Shown one piece after another: positions 29,807-39,498 of a stretch of DNA of 63,541 nucleotides. Each line of letters opens with the position of its first letter. Position 1 is the first letter of the stretch. The translations under genes were made by a program, and so were the position numbers. The notes under the pieces were generated by a model. The model did no database searches and had not been told where the DNA came from. It saw nothing but the letters and a program-made list of their open reading frames with translations. This stretch comes from Fidelibacterota bacterium (lineage in GTDB: Bacteria; Pseudomonadota; Alphaproteobacteria; Rhodospirillales; Rhodospirillaceae). The stretch spans positions 1-63,541 of the forward strand of contig CANJPG010000009.1 of assembly GCA_947476065.1 (NCBI GenBank), given 5' to 3'.

Positions 29807-30829
29807 ATGGCGCCGCAGCCACCGCTAGCGGTTCCCCCACTGGCGCTCACGATGGGCGAACCCGCCGGTATTGGTGGGGAGATCGCGCTCAAGGCCTGGG
29901 CCGCGCACGAAGCCCGCACGCCGCCGTTCTTCGTCATCGACGATGCCGCCCGCCTGGCCGCCATCGCCGAACGCTTCAAGATCGCCTGCCCTGTCATGTC
30001 GATCACCCGTGCCGGCGAGGCCGCCGACGTCTTCGCGCGGGCCCTGCCGGTCTTGCAGCCCACGTATCCCTTGAACATGCCCGTGACCCTTGGCACGCCA
30101 GCCGCGGGCACCGCCGCAGCGGTCATTGGCGCCATCGATCAGGCCGTTGCCTTGGTGAAGGCTAACTTGGCCTCGGGCTTAGTCACCAACCCCATCCACA
30201 AGGCCGGCCTGACCAGTGCCGGCTTCAGCTATCCCGGCCACACCGAGTATCTCGGCCATCTGGCAGGCGACGTGGATACGGTGATGATGCTGGCGGTCGA
30301 ATCCTTGCGCGTTGTTCCGGTGACAGTGCACTTGGCGCTAAAGGATGTGGCGGCGCAATTGACCGCCCAGGCGATCTTCCGCTGCGGCATGATCACCGCC
30401 ATGGCGTTGAGGTCCGACTTCGGTATCGCCCATCCGCGCCTGGCGGTCGCGGCGCTCAATCCCCATGCCGGCGAGAAGGGCAACATGGGCGACGAGGAAC
30501 AGCGCATCATCGCCCCGGCCATCGCCAGATTGCGCGCCGAGGGCGTCACGGTGACCGGCCCGCAGCCGGCGGACACCTTGTTCCATGCCGCTGCCCGGCG
30601 TCATTTCGATGCAGCGATCTGCATGTATCACGACCAGGCCCTAATCCCCTTGAAGACCATCGACTTCGCCGGCGGCGTCAACGTGACGCTGGGATTGCCT
30701 TTTGTGCGCACATCGCCCGATCACGGCACGGCCTTTGACATCGCAGCACGGGGTATCGCCGATCCCTCCAGCCTGATGGCCGCCTTGCGTATGGCCGGCA
30801 TGTTGGCCAGCAAACGGGCCGCAGCATGA
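29807..30829 (+). CDS. pdxA: 4-hydroxythreonine-4-phosphate dehydrogenase
   Basis: 340 residues. Vitamin B6 synthesis, DXP-dependent route. The opening LTMGEPAGIGGEIALKAW (about 14-31), the metal-binding PGHTEYLGHLAG (about 143-154) and the MYHDQALIPLK motif (about 271-281) are intact. It lies 9 bases after surA and overlaps rsmA by four bases (ATGA), the conserved surA-pdxA-rsmA order. Confidence 0.95.
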   Translation: MAPQPPLAVPPLALTMGEPAGIGGEIALKAWAAHEARTPPFFVIDDAARLAAIAERFKIACPVMSITRAGEAADVFARALPVLQPTYPLNMPVTLGTPAAGTAAAVIGAIDQAVALVKANLASGLVTNPIHKAGLTSAGFSYPGHTEYLGHLAGDVDTVMMLAVESLRVVPVTVHLALKDVAAQLTAQAIFRCGMITAMALRSDFGIAHPRLAVAALNPHAGEKGNMGDEEQRIIAPAIARLRAEGVTVTGPQPADTLFHAAARRHFDAAICMYHDQALIPLKTIDFAGGVNVTLGLPFVRTSPDHGTAFDIAARGIADPSSLMAALRMAGMLASKRAAA

Positions 30830-31668
30830 GCGAGACGGACAGCCTGCCGCCACTGCGCGACGTCATCGCGCGCCATCGCCTGATGGCGGATAAGTCCCTA
30901 GGCCAGCATTTCCTGCTCGATCTCAATCTTACGGGCCGCATCGCGCGCGCCGCCGGCGATGTGACCAAAGGCACCACCATCGAGATCGGCCCAGGCCCAG
31001 GCGGCCTGACGCGGGCCCTGCTGGCCGAAGGCGCGCATGTCATCGCCGTCGAGAAGGACCCGCGCTGCCGCGCCATACTGGCCGAGATCGCCGCGGTCTA
31101 TCCCAATCGGTTGGGCGTGGTCGAAGGCGACGCGCTGAAGATCGACGCCGCCACGCTGGGCGCCACGCCACGGCGCATCGTCGCCAACCTGCCTTACAAC
31201 ATCGGCACGGAATTGCTGATGGGCTGGCTGGAAAACGTGCAGGCTTTCGAGTCCTTCACACTGATGTTCCAGACCGAAGTCGCCGCGCGCATCACCGCGC
31301 CGCCCGATACCGGCGCCTACGGCCGCCTCAGCATCATCACGCAGTGGCTATGCGAGACCGAGTTGCTGTTTAACATCAACGCCAAGGCCTTCACGCCGCC
31401 GCCGCTGGTGCAGTCGACGGTGGTGCGCCTCACGCCACGCGCAAATCCTATGCCGGCCCGCCGACAGACCCTGGAACGCGTCACGGCGTCGGCTTTTGGA
31501 CAGCGGCGCAAGATGTTGCGGCAAAGTTTGCGGGCCGCCGCGCCAAATGCCGATGCCGAGGGGCTTTGTCGCTCGACAGGCGTGGACCCGACCGCGCGCG
31601 CGGAAACCCTGACGGTTGAGCAGTTCTGCGCTTTGGCGAATGCGGTGGACGCAGCCAAGAAAAGCTAG
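30826..31668 (+). CDS. rsmA: 16S rRNA dimethyladenosine transferase
   Basis: 280 residues. Dimethylates A1518 and A1519 of 16S rRNA. SAM-binding IEIGPGPGGLTRALL (about 46-60) and catalytic NLPYNIGTEL (about 122-131) follow the opening DKSLGQHFLLD. Its TAG is shared with the gmk stop through the palindrome CTAG (31665-31668). Confidence 0.96.
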   Translation: MSETDSLPPLRDVIARHRLMADKSLGQHFLLDLNLTGRIARAAGDVTKGTTIEIGPGPGGLTRALLAEGAHVIAVEKDPRCRAILAEIAAVYPNRLGVVEGDALKIDAATLGATPRRIVANLPYNIGTELLMGWLENVQAFESFTLMFQTEVAARITAPPDTGAYGRLSIITQWLCETELLFNINAKAFTPPPLVQSTVVRLTPRANPMPARRQTLERVTASAFGQRRKMLRQSLRAAAPNADAEGLCRSTGVDPTARAETLTVEQFCALANAVDAAKKS

Positions 31669-32303
31669 TCTGCGCCGCGCATGGTGTTGACGAAGCTCAC
31701 CAGGCCTGTCTGACGATCCCGCCGCAGGCGTTCCGCCGTTAGAATCGCTTTTACCTGCGCGATGCTTTCATCGACGGCCTGGTTGACGACGACGTAGTCG
31801 TACTCGGGCCAGTGACTCATCTCGTCCGCGGCGCGCGCCATGCGCTTGCCCATAACCTCTTCGCTGTCCTGAGCGCGCCCACGCAGCCGGCGCTCCAGTT
31901 CCTTGATCGACGGCGGCAGGATGAAAACGCTGACCAGGTCGCCACGGGCGCTGGCCTTGAGCTGCTGAGTGCCTTGCCAGTCAATGTCAAACATCACATC
32001 GCGCCCAGCTGCCAGTTCGCTTTCGACGTGTTCACGGGGCGTGCCGTAGTAATTGTCGAAGACCTTGGCGTGTTCCAGCAGTTTATTGCCGGCCACCATG
32101 CCGTGGTATTCGGCCTCGGAGACGAAGTAATAGTCCTTACCGTGCTCTTCGCCGGGACGGGGAGTGCGCGTGGTCACCGAAACCGACATGGCGAGATCGT
32201 CTTCATCGCGCAGGAGCGCGCGCGAGATCGTGGTCTTGCCGGCGCCCGAGGGCGAGGACAACACCAGCATCAGGCCGCGGCGTTGAAGGCGGAGATCGGT
32301 CAT
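31665..32303 (-). CDS. gmk: Guanylate kinase
   Basis: 212 residues. Phosphorylates GMP to GDP. The P-loop LSSPSGAGKTTISRAL (about 15-30), GMP-binding SVTTRTPRPGEEHGKDYYFV (about 42-61) and FDIDWQGTQQL are intact. ATG 32303 is chosen; Met 12 is an alternative. Follows yicC by 5 bases, a common yicC-gmk pair. The stop overlaps the rsmA stop. Confidence 0.96.
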   Translation of the reverse strand: MTDLRLQRRGLMLVLSSPSGAGKTTISRALLRDEDDLAMSVSVTTRTPRPGEEHGKDYYFVSEAEYHGMVAGNKLLEHAKVFDNYYGTPREHVESELAAGRDVMFDIDWQGTQQLKASARGDLVSVFILPPSIKELERRLRGRAQDSEEVMGKRMARAADEMSHWPEYDYVVVNQAVDESIAQVKAILTAERLRRDRQTGLVSFVNTMRGAD

Positions 32304-32308
32304 AGCCC

Positions 32309-33232
32309 TTATTCTATATTCTGAATTTGCTCGCGGAACTGATCAATGTTCGTTTTCAAGGCAAGCCCGGCGCGCGTCAGCGCAACGTCGGTGGACTTCG
32401 AGCACAGCGTATTGGCTTCGCGGTTGAATTCCTGCGACAGAAAATCGAGCCGGCGGCCACAGGGCTCGCCCTTAGCCAGCAGCTCGCGGGCCTGGCCGAC
32501 GTGGGCCGCCAGACGGTCCAGCTCTTCGCGGATATCGGACTTCAGAGCGAGCAAGGCGGCTTCCTGGGCAATGCGGTCGGCGCTCAGGGCCGGCACGGCG
32601 CCGGCGAGTTCTTCCAGCTGTTGCACCAAACGCGCTTGCAGCGCGGCCGGTTGCGTCGCCGCCAAGGCGCCGGCTTCGGCGCAGAGTGCGGCGATGGCAT
32701 CAAGATGGCCGGTGACGGCCGGTGCAAGGCGCTCACCCTCCTGACGGCGCGCGGTTTGCAACGCGCCCAGTGTGGTCTTGAGCCCGGCCAGCAGGACGGC
32801 ATCGCGCGCAGCGACGGTTTCGGCATCAAGAACCTCGGGCGCCTGGCGGCCCTGGGCCAAAGCCAGCAGTCCGTCAAAGCGGGCAAGCTCGATGACATTG
32901 CCGAAGACCTGCGTGCCGTGCTGGGTGGTCTTTCGCTGCACAAGGTCGATCAACGCATCGAGTACGGCCTCGTCGATGCCGGCGCCGGTGCCGGCGCTGT
33001 CGGAATGGACGGTGAGGGTCAGATTGAGCGAGCCGCGTGCAAAAAATTCTGTCGCGGCTTGACGGGCCGAGAGTTCCAGCGAGTCGAAGCCATGGGGCAC
33101 GCGCGTACGTACGTCGAGGTTCTTGCCGTTAACGCTCTTGGCTTCCCACGCCCAGGCAAAGGCCGACTTGCCTTCAAAGCGGCCTTCGGCACGGGCGAAG
33201 CCCGTCATACTCGTGACAGCGGTGGGCGGCAC
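32309..33232 (-). CDS. yicC: YicC family endoribonuclease
   Basis: 307 residues. The opening SMTGFARAEG (about 8-17), the central YicC_N domain and the C-terminal DUF1732 with RRLDFLSQEFNREANTLCSK (about 271-290) define the family, an endoribonuclease in E. coli. The start is taken as GTG 33232, with a GGGGA site about 6 bases before it; ATG 33208 would also keep the core. Paired with gmk. Confidence 0.92.
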   Translation of the reverse strand: MPPTAVTSMTGFARAEGRFEGKSAFAWAWEAKSVNGKNLDVRTRVPHGFDSLELSARQAATEFFARGSLNLTLTVHSDSAGTGAGIDEAVLDALIDLVQRKTTQHGTQVFGNVIELARFDGLLALAQGRQAPEVLDAETVAARDAVLLAGLKTTLGALQTARRQEGERLAPAVTGHLDAIAALCAEAGALAATQPAALQARLVQQLEELAGAVPALSADRIAQEAALLALKSDIREELDRLAAHVGQARELLAKGEPCGRRLDFLSQEFNREANTLCSKSTDVALTRAGLALKTNIDQFREQIQNIE

Positions 33233-33364
33233 GGACGTCCCCAACGGTTAAAATCCGCGACCGTTATATCGGGCGGGCTGGAACTTTCATAGCGCCAGGG
33301 TCGTAGACCCCCGCGTTAAAGGGCCGGTATTGCGCCTCAAGGACAGCCCGGCCATGCTGCAGCC

Positions 33365-34141
33365 ATGGCCAAAGAACATAGCGATTTTAAGCATATTCTG
33401 ATCACCGGAGCTTCCTCCGGCATCGGTGAGGCCCTGGCCCTCGATTATGCGGGACCGGCCATCACACTGAGCCTATCTGGCTGCGACCAGGGCCGCTTGG
33501 CGGCGGTTGCGGCGGTTTGTCGCGCCCGTGGCGCCACCGTCGATGCACAGGTGCTCGATGTGACCGATCACGCGGCCATGGCGGCCTGGGTCGCCGCACG
33601 CGAAGGCGCGGTGCCGCTGGATTTGGTGATCGCCAATGCCGGCATTTCTGCTGGCCTCGGCGAGAACAGCGGGGACGCTGCGGAAAAAACCCGGCGCATT
33701 TTTGCGGTCAATGTCGATGGCGTGCTGAACACCGTGCTGCCGGCGATGGCGTTTTTCCGTGCCCGGCGCCGGGGCCAGATCGCCCTGGTCAGCTCGCTGG
33801 CCGGATTCCGCGGCATCGGCGGGGCGCCGGCCTATGGCGCGACGAAAGCCGCGGTCAAGGTCTGGGGTGAAGGGCTGCGCGGCGCCTTGGCCCGTGAGAA
33901 CGTTGGCGTCAGTGTGATTTGCCCGGGCTTTGTCGTCAGCCGCATGACCGACGTGAATAAATTCCCGATGCCCTTTCTGATGCCCGTGAACAAGGCCTCG
34001 GCCATCATCCGCAAAGGCATTGCCGCCAACAGGGGACGCATCGCCTTCCCCTGGCCGATGCTGGCGGCGGTGTGGTTCATGGCGCTGTTGCCGGACGCCC
34101 TGGCCGGTGCGCTGGGACGTATTCTGCCGGCGAAGGACTAG
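33365..34141 (+). CDS. SDR family NAD(P)-dependent oxidoreductase
   Basis: 258 residues, classical short-chain dehydrogenase. Cofactor motif TGASSGIGEAL (about 14-24), NAG (about 91-93), and catalytic Ser with YGATK (Tyr and Lys near 158-162). The last 35 residues are hydrophobic (PWPMLAAVWFMALLPDALAG), which suggests membrane association. The substrate cannot be told. Its TAG shares CTAG with the terC stop. Confidence 0.88.
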   Translation: MAKEHSDFKHILITGASSGIGEALALDYAGPAITLSLSGCDQGRLAAVAAVCRARGATVDAQVLDVTDHAAMAAWVAAREGAVPLDLVIANAGISAGLGENSGDAAEKTRRIFAVNVDGVLNTVLPAMAFFRARRRGQIALVSSLAGFRGIGGAPAYGATKAAVKVWGEGLRGALARENVGVSVICPGFVVSRMTDVNKFPMPFLMPVNKASAIIRKGIAANRGRIAFPWPMLAAVWFMALLPDALAGALGRILPAKD

Positions 34142-34878
34142 ACGCCCTTCTCGGCTCTAGCCGCTTCGCGCTTTTCCTGGCGCGTGCGCATCCACAAATT
34201 GAGGCTCTCAACGCCGATCGAGAAGGCGATGGCGAAGTAGAGGTATTCGCGCGGAATATGGAAGTGGGCGGCATCAGCGACCAGCGCGGTACCGACGAGG
34301 ATGAGGAAGGCCAGCGCCAGCATCTTCACCGTCGGATGTTTGTTGATGAAGCCCGAGACAGAGCCGGCGGCGAACATCATCACCAGGATCGCAATGACGA
34401 TGGCGATGATCATCACCGGCAAATTGGTGGTCATGCCGACGGCCGTGATGATGGAGTCCAGCGAGAACACCAGGTCGAGGATCATGATCTGAGTGATGAC
34501 CGAGACAAACGATGCCGGCGGCTTGGGGGCATGATCGCCCGCGCCTTCCACAGCTTCGTGAATCTCCATCACGCCTTTGTAAATCAGATAGAGCCCGCCA
34601 ACGCCCAGCACCAGGTCGCGCCAGCTGACGGCAAAATCCGCAACCGTGAAGATCGGCGTGGTGGCCCGCGTAATCCAGCTCAGCGTGGTGAGCAAGCCGA
34701 CACGCAGGAGCAACGCTGCCGACAGACCGATCCGCCGCGCGCGCGCCTGCTGGTGCGGGGGCAGGCGGCCCGAGACGATGGCCAGGAACACAAGATTGTC
34801 GATGCCGAGCACGATCTCGAGCACCGTCAGCGTCAGGAGCGCCATCCAGGTCTGTGGATCGAGCAGGAAATCAATCAT
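34138..34878 (-). CDS. TerC/Alx family integral membrane protein
   Basis: 246 residues with about seven hydrophobic helices. The family motifs LEIVLGIDNLVFLAIVSGRL (about 20-39) and ILDLVFSLDSIITAVGM (about 132-148) each hold acidic residues inside membrane helices, as in TerC-type metal (Mn) exporters. A variable charged loop lies near 105-120. It follows mltG-side sequence by 57 bases and its stop overlaps the SDR stop. Metal specificity is not visible; I see no yybP-ykoY-like riboswitch upstream. Confidence 0.88.
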   Translation of the reverse strand: MIDFLLDPQTWMALLTLTVLEIVLGIDNLVFLAIVSGRLPPHQQARARRIGLSAALLLRVGLLTTLSWITRATTPIFTVADFAVSWRDLVLGVGGLYLIYKGVMEIHEAVEGAGDHAPKPPASFVSVITQIMILDLVFSLDSIITAVGMTTNLPVMIIAIVIAILVMMFAAGSVSGFINKHPTVKMLALAFLILVGTALVADAAHFHIPREYLYFAIAFSIGVESLNLWMRTRQEKREAARAEKGV

Positions 34879-34935
34879 TGCAGCCCCAGTTTTTGCTTAG
34901 CCCCGGCTATCGCACATACATGACGCGAAAATAAT

Positions 34936-35919
34936 TCAATGCAAGTTATTTTGCCGCTGGATCTGACGCCAGTGCGCGACATTGCGATTGTGCCCCTCCA
35001 ACGTCGCCGCAAAAGCGTGGCCGCCGGAACCGTCTGCAACAAAATAGAGATCGTCGGTAACCGCCGGTTTCAAAACGGCCGCCAGGGCCGCCCGGCCCGG
35101 ATGGCAGATTGGCGACGGCGGCAGCGCCGGGATGACGTAGGTATTGAAAGCCGTGGGACGTTCTAGATCGGACACGGTGATCGGGCGATCGTGGTCGCCG
35201 GGGCGCCCATAGGTCACGGTCGGGTCCGACTGCAGTTTCATCCCGCGGCGTAGACGATTGATGAACACGGCAGCAACCCTGGGCCGCTCGCCCGCAACGC
35301 CGGTTTCCTTCTCGACGATGGAGGCCAGGACCACAGCCTGCTCGGGCGAATCAAGCGGCAGGCCTTCGGCGCGTGTCGCCCAAAGGTCCTTGAGCGCCGC
35401 GTCGCGGGCACTGCGCATATGAGCAATGACGGACTCGCGCGGATCACCCCATTCGTAGCGATAGGTTTCAGGCAACAGGTCGCCATCGGCGATGGGCGAT
35501 GCGACAGCGCCCGTGAGGCCCTCGGCAGCATCGAGAATGGTCGTGATTTCGGCGGTCACCAGGCCTTCGGGCACGGTGACAAAGCGCGCGACCACGTCGT
35601 GGCGCACAAGCTTGGCCAGCGTATCGGTCATGCTGATGGCAGCGTCGAAGCGGTATTCGCCGGGCTTCAAAGCGCGGTCGCGCCCACTGCGGCGGGCTTC
35701 GAGGGTGAGCATCCAAGGCTCGGCAACCACGCCGGCCTGAGCCAGCTGGCGGGCGATGGATGCAACGCCTGAGCCCGGCGCGATGATCACCGTCACCGGC
35801 GCCTGAAGCGGTCCCGGCGCGGTCACCGCGCGTGTGAACCAGATATACGCTCCGCTGGCGGCAGCGCCGGCGATGACAAGCAGCAGGACAAATACGCCGA
35901 GAACGCGCGCCGGCTTCAT
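34936..35919 (-). CDS. mltG: Endolytic murein transglycosylase MltG
   Basis: 327 residues. N-terminal membrane helix (about 8-30), a LysM-like subdomain and the YceG catalytic domain with ASIVEKETG (catalytic Glu near 213), INRLRRGMKLQSDPTVTYG and TAFNTYVIPALPPSPICHPG. It releases new glycan strands from the membrane. It lies 45 bases past fabF at the end of the fab cluster, a common arrangement. Confidence 0.94.
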   Translation of the reverse strand: MKPARVLGVFVLLLVIAGAAASGAYIWFTRAVTAPGPLQAPVTVIIAPGSGVASIARQLAQAGVVAEPWMLTLEARRSGRDRALKPGEYRFDAAISMTDTLAKLVRHDVVARFVTVPEGLVTAEITTILDAAEGLTGAVASPIADGDLLPETYRYEWGDPRESVIAHMRSARDAALKDLWATRAEGLPLDSPEQAVVLASIVEKETGVAGERPRVAAVFINRLRRGMKLQSDPTVTYGRPGDHDRPITVSDLERPTAFNTYVIPALPPSPICHPGRAALAAVLKPAVTDDLYFVADGSGGHAFAATLEGHNRNVAHWRQIQRQNNLH

Positions 35920-35964
35920 GAGGGCATCGACGTCATGCGTACGGGCGTCATGGGTCGTTGCAGC

Positions 35965-37239
35965 TTAAGGGGGCGGGCCGATAACGAGGGAAGCGTTAGT
36001 GCCTCCGAAGCCGAAAGAGTTCGACATCACGTAGCGGATCTTGCGCTCCTTGGCCTTGTGCGGCACGAGGTCGATGTCGCAGCCGTCAGATGGATCATCG
36101 AGGTTCAAAGTCGGTGGCGCCACTTGGTCGCGCAGCGCCAGCAACGAGTAGATCGCTTCCACTGCGCCCGCCGCACCGAGCAGGTGACCGATGGCCGACT
36201 TGGTGGACGACATCGACAGCTTGTAAGCCTGATCGCCGAACAGACGCTTGACCGCGCCCAGTTCGATTTCATCGCCCTTGGGCGTCGAGGTGCCGTGGGC
36301 GTTGACGTAGTCGATCTGATCGACATTGAGGTGGGCATCGCGCAGCGCGCCGCGCATAGCGCGGAAGCCGCCCGAGCCGTCTTCGGCCGGCGCCGTCAGA
36401 TGGTAGGCGTCGCCGGCGAGACCGTAGCCGAGAATTTCGGCGTAGATTTTCGCGCCGCGTTTCCGGGCGTGCTCAAGGTCTTCGATCACCAAGACGCCCG
36501 AGCCTTCGCCCATGACAAAGCCGTCGCGGCCTTTGTCCCAGGGGCGCGATGCGCGTGTGGGGGTGTCGTTGTAGCTGGTGGACAGAGCCTTCATCGCTGC
36601 GAAGCCGGCGATACCCAAACGGCAAAGCGCCGACTCAGCGCCGCCCGTGACCATGACGTCGGCGTCGCCATATTTAATCAAGCGCGCGGCGTCGCCAATC
36701 GCATGGGCGCCGGTGGCGCAGGCCGTGACCGGCGCATGGTTCGGACCCTTGAAGCCGTGCTTGATGGAGACCTGGCCGGTGGCCAGATTGATCAGGCTCG
36801 CCGGAATAAAGAACGGCGAGACGCGGCGCGGACCTTGTGCGTGCAGAGTCTTCGAGGTGTCGTCGATGGTGGCGAGACCGCCTATCCCTGAGCCGATCAT
36901 CACGCCGGTGCGCTCGCGCGCTTCGTCGGTGGGCGGCACCCAGCCGGAGTCTTTAATCGCTTCGTCGGCTGCCGAGATCGCATAGACGATGAAGTCGTCC
37001 ATGCGTCGGCGGTCTTTCGGCGACACCACGGCGTCGGCGATGAACTTGTAGGGATGATCTTCAGCGAGGGGCACCTCGCCGCCGACGCGGCACGGCAGAT
37101 CCTCGGCCGGAAAGCGGGTAATGGGACCGAGACCGGACTTACCGGCGATCAAGGATTCCCAATTGCCGGCCACACCATTGCCGAGCGGCGTGGTGAGTCC
37201 GATACCGGTAACGACAACACGTTTAGGTTCGAAGGCCAT
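35965..37239 (-). CDS. fabF: 3-oxoacyl-ACP synthase II
   Basis: 424 residues. Condensing enzyme of type II fatty acid synthesis. The catalytic triad is visible: Cys in TACATGAHAIG (about 170), His in NAHGTSTPKGD (about 310) and Lys-His in KSAIGHLLGAAG (about 342-347). The start MAFEPKRVVVTGIGLTTPLG is canonical. The acpP-fabF pair is separated by about 120 bases with no clear terminator. Confidence 0.96.
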   Translation of the reverse strand: MAFEPKRVVVTGIGLTTPLGNGVAGNWESLIAGKSGLGPITRFPAEDLPCRVGGEVPLAEDHPYKFIADAVVSPKDRRRMDDFIVYAISAADEAIKDSGWVPPTDEARERTGVMIGSGIGGLATIDDTSKTLHAQGPRRVSPFFIPASLINLATGQVSIKHGFKGPNHAPVTACATGAHAIGDAARLIKYGDADVMVTGGAESALCRLGIAGFAAMKALSTSYNDTPTRASRPWDKGRDGFVMGEGSGVLVIEDLEHARKRGAKIYAEILGYGLAGDAYHLTAPAEDGSGGFRAMRGALRDAHLNVDQIDYVNAHGTSTPKGDEIELGAVKRLFGDQAYKLSMSSTKSAIGHLLGAAGAVEAIYSLLALRDQVAPPTLNLDDPSDGCDIDLVPHKAKERKIRYVMSNSFGFGGTNASLVIGPPP

Positions 37240-37360
37240 GAACCAAATTCCCGTTCAGTGTTCCAGAAATGGCGATGGGACCCGGTATCTTCCAAGGCCC
37301 CATTGCACTCTTAACTGGCTCGTATTCGCCGGGCATGCGCCCAATCGAAAATCACGAGGA

Positions 37361-37600
37361 CTATTTGCTGGCGTTCGCCTGGATGAAGGCGATCGCGTCC
37401 TTCACGGTCAGGATCTTCTCCGCCGCATCATCGGGGATCTCGACGCTGAATTCCTCTTCGAAGGCCATGACCAGCTCGACTGTATCCAGGCTGTCGGCAC
37501 CCAGGTCGTCAATGAAGCTGGCGTTGTCGGTCACTTTCGACTCTTCAACACCGAGGTGCTCCACGACAATCTTTTTCACGCGGTCAGCAACGTCGCTCAT
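37361..37600 (-). CDS. acpP: Acyl carrier protein
   Basis: 79 acidic residues. The phosphopantetheine Ser lies in [14 protein letters not shown] (Ser near 37). ATG 37600 is preferred because the GAGGA site is 7 bases before it; the ATG at 37606 sits directly on that site. The 194-base gap to fabG holds an AAAGCC/GGCTTT hairpin and AT-rich stretches, so acpP probably has its own promoter, though I could not fix one. Confidence 0.97.
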   Translation of the reverse strand: MSDVADRVKKIVVEHLGVEESKVTDNASFIDDLGADSLDTVELVMAFEEEFSVEIPDDAAEKILTVKDAIAFIQANASK

Positions 37601-37794
37601 TCGCATTTCCTCAGGCAGTTATTTTTTAAATGGATAATTTTTAGCGTGCGCAATCAACGGGTTGGGACATCCATGTTTCCCCTAGCGGGTGGCGCCCAGT
37701 CCGGACGAGGGGTTGAGTAGCATATTACATTTTTCTTGGCTAGAGCACGCGGCCAAAGCCGTCAAAGGCTTTCCCTATCAGATGTTTGCCGTTG

Positions 37795-38535
37795 TCATAT
37801 CATCGCCATACCACCGTTCACGTGCAAAGTCTGGCCGGTAACGTACCCGGCCTCGGCGCTGGCGAGGTAAACCACGCCGGCGGCCACCTCCGCCCCCTCG
37901 CCCATGCGGCCCAGGGGAATGCTGGACAGAATGCGGGCCTTTTGCTCGTCGTTCAGCTTCTCGGTCATGGCGCTGGTGATGAAACCGGGCGCCAACGCAT
38001 TCACGGTGATGCCCCGGCTGCCGACTTCCTGCGCGAGGGACTTGGTCAGGCCGATGAGCCCGGCTTTTGACGCCACGTAATTGGTCTGGCCCGGGTTGCC
38101 GGTGACGCCGACCACCGACGAGATATTGATGATCCGCCCATAGCGGCGCTTCATCATGCCCTTCACCGACGCGCGGCAGAGCTTGAAGGCGATCCCCAAG
38201 TTGAGGTTGATGACATCCCAGAAATCCTGATCCTTCATGCGCAGGATCAAGCCATCGCGCGTGATGCCGGCATTGTTGACCAGAATATCCACCTGGCCCA
38301 TGGCAGCCTCGGCATCGGGGATGAGCTTCTCGACCACCGCATCGCTTTCGGTGAGATTAGCGACGATAACATGGGCGCGCTCTTTAAGCTCAAGGGCCAG
38401 CGTTTCCAGCGCATCCTTGCGCGAGCCGTGCAGCGCGACGGTTGCCCCCTGCGCATGCAGCGCGCGCGCGATGGCTGAACCCAGACCACCGCTGGCGCCG
38501 GTGATAAGTGCGGTTTTACCGGACAAATCGAACAT
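37795..38535 (-). CDS. fabG: 3-oxoacyl-ACP reductase
   Basis: 246 residues, SDR fold. TGASGGLGSAIA (about 13-24), NNAG (about 87-90), the catalytic YVASK (Tyr near 152, Lys 156) and the closing GYVTGQTLHVNGGMAMI are typical of FabG. ATG 38535 has a GGGAG site 6 bases upstream. It lies 18 bases after fabD. Confidence 0.96.
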   Translation of the reverse strand: MFDLSGKTALITGASGGLGSAIARALHAQGATVALHGSRKDALETLALELKERAHVIVANLTESDAVVEKLIPDAEAAMGQVDILVNNAGITRDGLILRMKDQDFWDVINLNLGIAFKLCRASVKGMMKRRYGRIINISSVVGVTGNPGQTNYVASKAGLIGLTKSLAQEVGSRGITVNALAPGFITSAMTEKLNDEQKARILSSIPLGRMGEGAEVAAGVVYLASAEAGYVTGQTLHVNGGMAMI

Positions 38536-38553
38536 TAGTCGCTCCCGTGGCCT

Positions 38554-39498
38554 TTAGCGGCGCTTAAGAAATTCTTCGATGTCTTGCGGCGTCTGCACGC
38601 TGATGCCGGTGAGCTCGGGATCGATGCGCTTGGCCAGGCCGCTCAGCACTTTGCCAGCGCCTAATTCGATCAGCGTATCGACGCCGGCGTCCTTCATCAC
38701 GTGCACGCTTTCACGCCAGCGCACCATCGCCGTTACCTGCTCGACCAGCAGACGGCGGATTTCGTCGGGATCGACGACGGTGGCGGCGGTGACGTTGGCG
38801 ATCACCGGCACCGAAGGCGAAACGATGGTCACGCGCGCCAGGGCCTCGGCCATGACATCGGCGGCCGGCTTCATCAGCGGACAATGGAACGGCGCGCTGA
38901 CAGGCAACATCATGGCGCGCTTGGCGCCTTTGGTTTTGGCGATCTCGATGGCGCGCTCGACGGCCGCCCGGTGACCCGAAACGACGACCTGGCCCGGGGC
39001 ATTGTCATTGGCGGCTGCGCAAATCTCGCCGCCGCCGGAGGCTTCGCTGGCGACTTCCAGGGCCGCATCGACATCAAGGCCCAGGAGCGCGGCCATGGCG
39101 CCCTCGCCCACGGGAACCGCTTTCTGCATGGCCTGGCCACGGATCCTGAGGAGTCGCGCGGCGTCGGAGACGGTGATCGAGCCGGCCGCCGCCAGGGCCG
39201 AATATTCACCCAGCGAGTGGCCCGCGACGTAGCGGGCGGTGCTACGGATCGACATATGGCCCTGCTTTTCCAGCACGCGCACCACGGCCATGCTGACAGC
39301 CATTAAGGCCGGCTGGGCGTTTTCGGTCAGGATCAGGGCATCGGCCGGGCCCTCGAACATCAGGGTCGAGAGCTTCTGTTTCAGGGCCTCATCAACCTCG
39401 CCAAAGATCTCGCGCGCTTCGGCAAAGGCGGCAGCCAGTTCCTTGCCCATGCCCACGGCCTGGGAGCCCTGGCCGGGGAAGACATAAGCCCAACTCAT
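38554..39498 (-). CDS. fabD: Malonyl-CoA:ACP transacylase
   Basis: 314 residues. Loads malonate on ACP. N-terminal FPGQGSQAVGMGKEL (about 7-21), active-site Ser in AGHSLGEYSALAA (about 93) and a His in APFHCPLM (about 206). ATG 39498 has an AGGGAG site 5 bases upstream. First gene of the fabD-fabG-acpP-fabF run, divergent from rpsF. Confidence 0.96.
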   Translation of the reverse strand: MSWAYVFPGQGSQAVGMGKELAAAFAEAREIFGEVDEALKQKLSTLMFEGPADALILTENAQPALMAVSMAVVRVLEKQGHMSIRSTARYVAGHSLGEYSALAAAGSITVSDAARLLRIRGQAMQKAVPVGEGAMAALLGLDVDAALEVASEASGGGEICAAANDNAPGQVVVSGHRAAVERAIEIAKTKGAKRAMMLPVSAPFHCPLMKPAADVMAEALARVTIVSPSVPVIANVTAATVVDPDEIRRLLVEQVTAMVRWRESVHVMKDAGVDTLIELGAGKVLSGLAKRIDPELTGISVQTPQDIEEFLKRR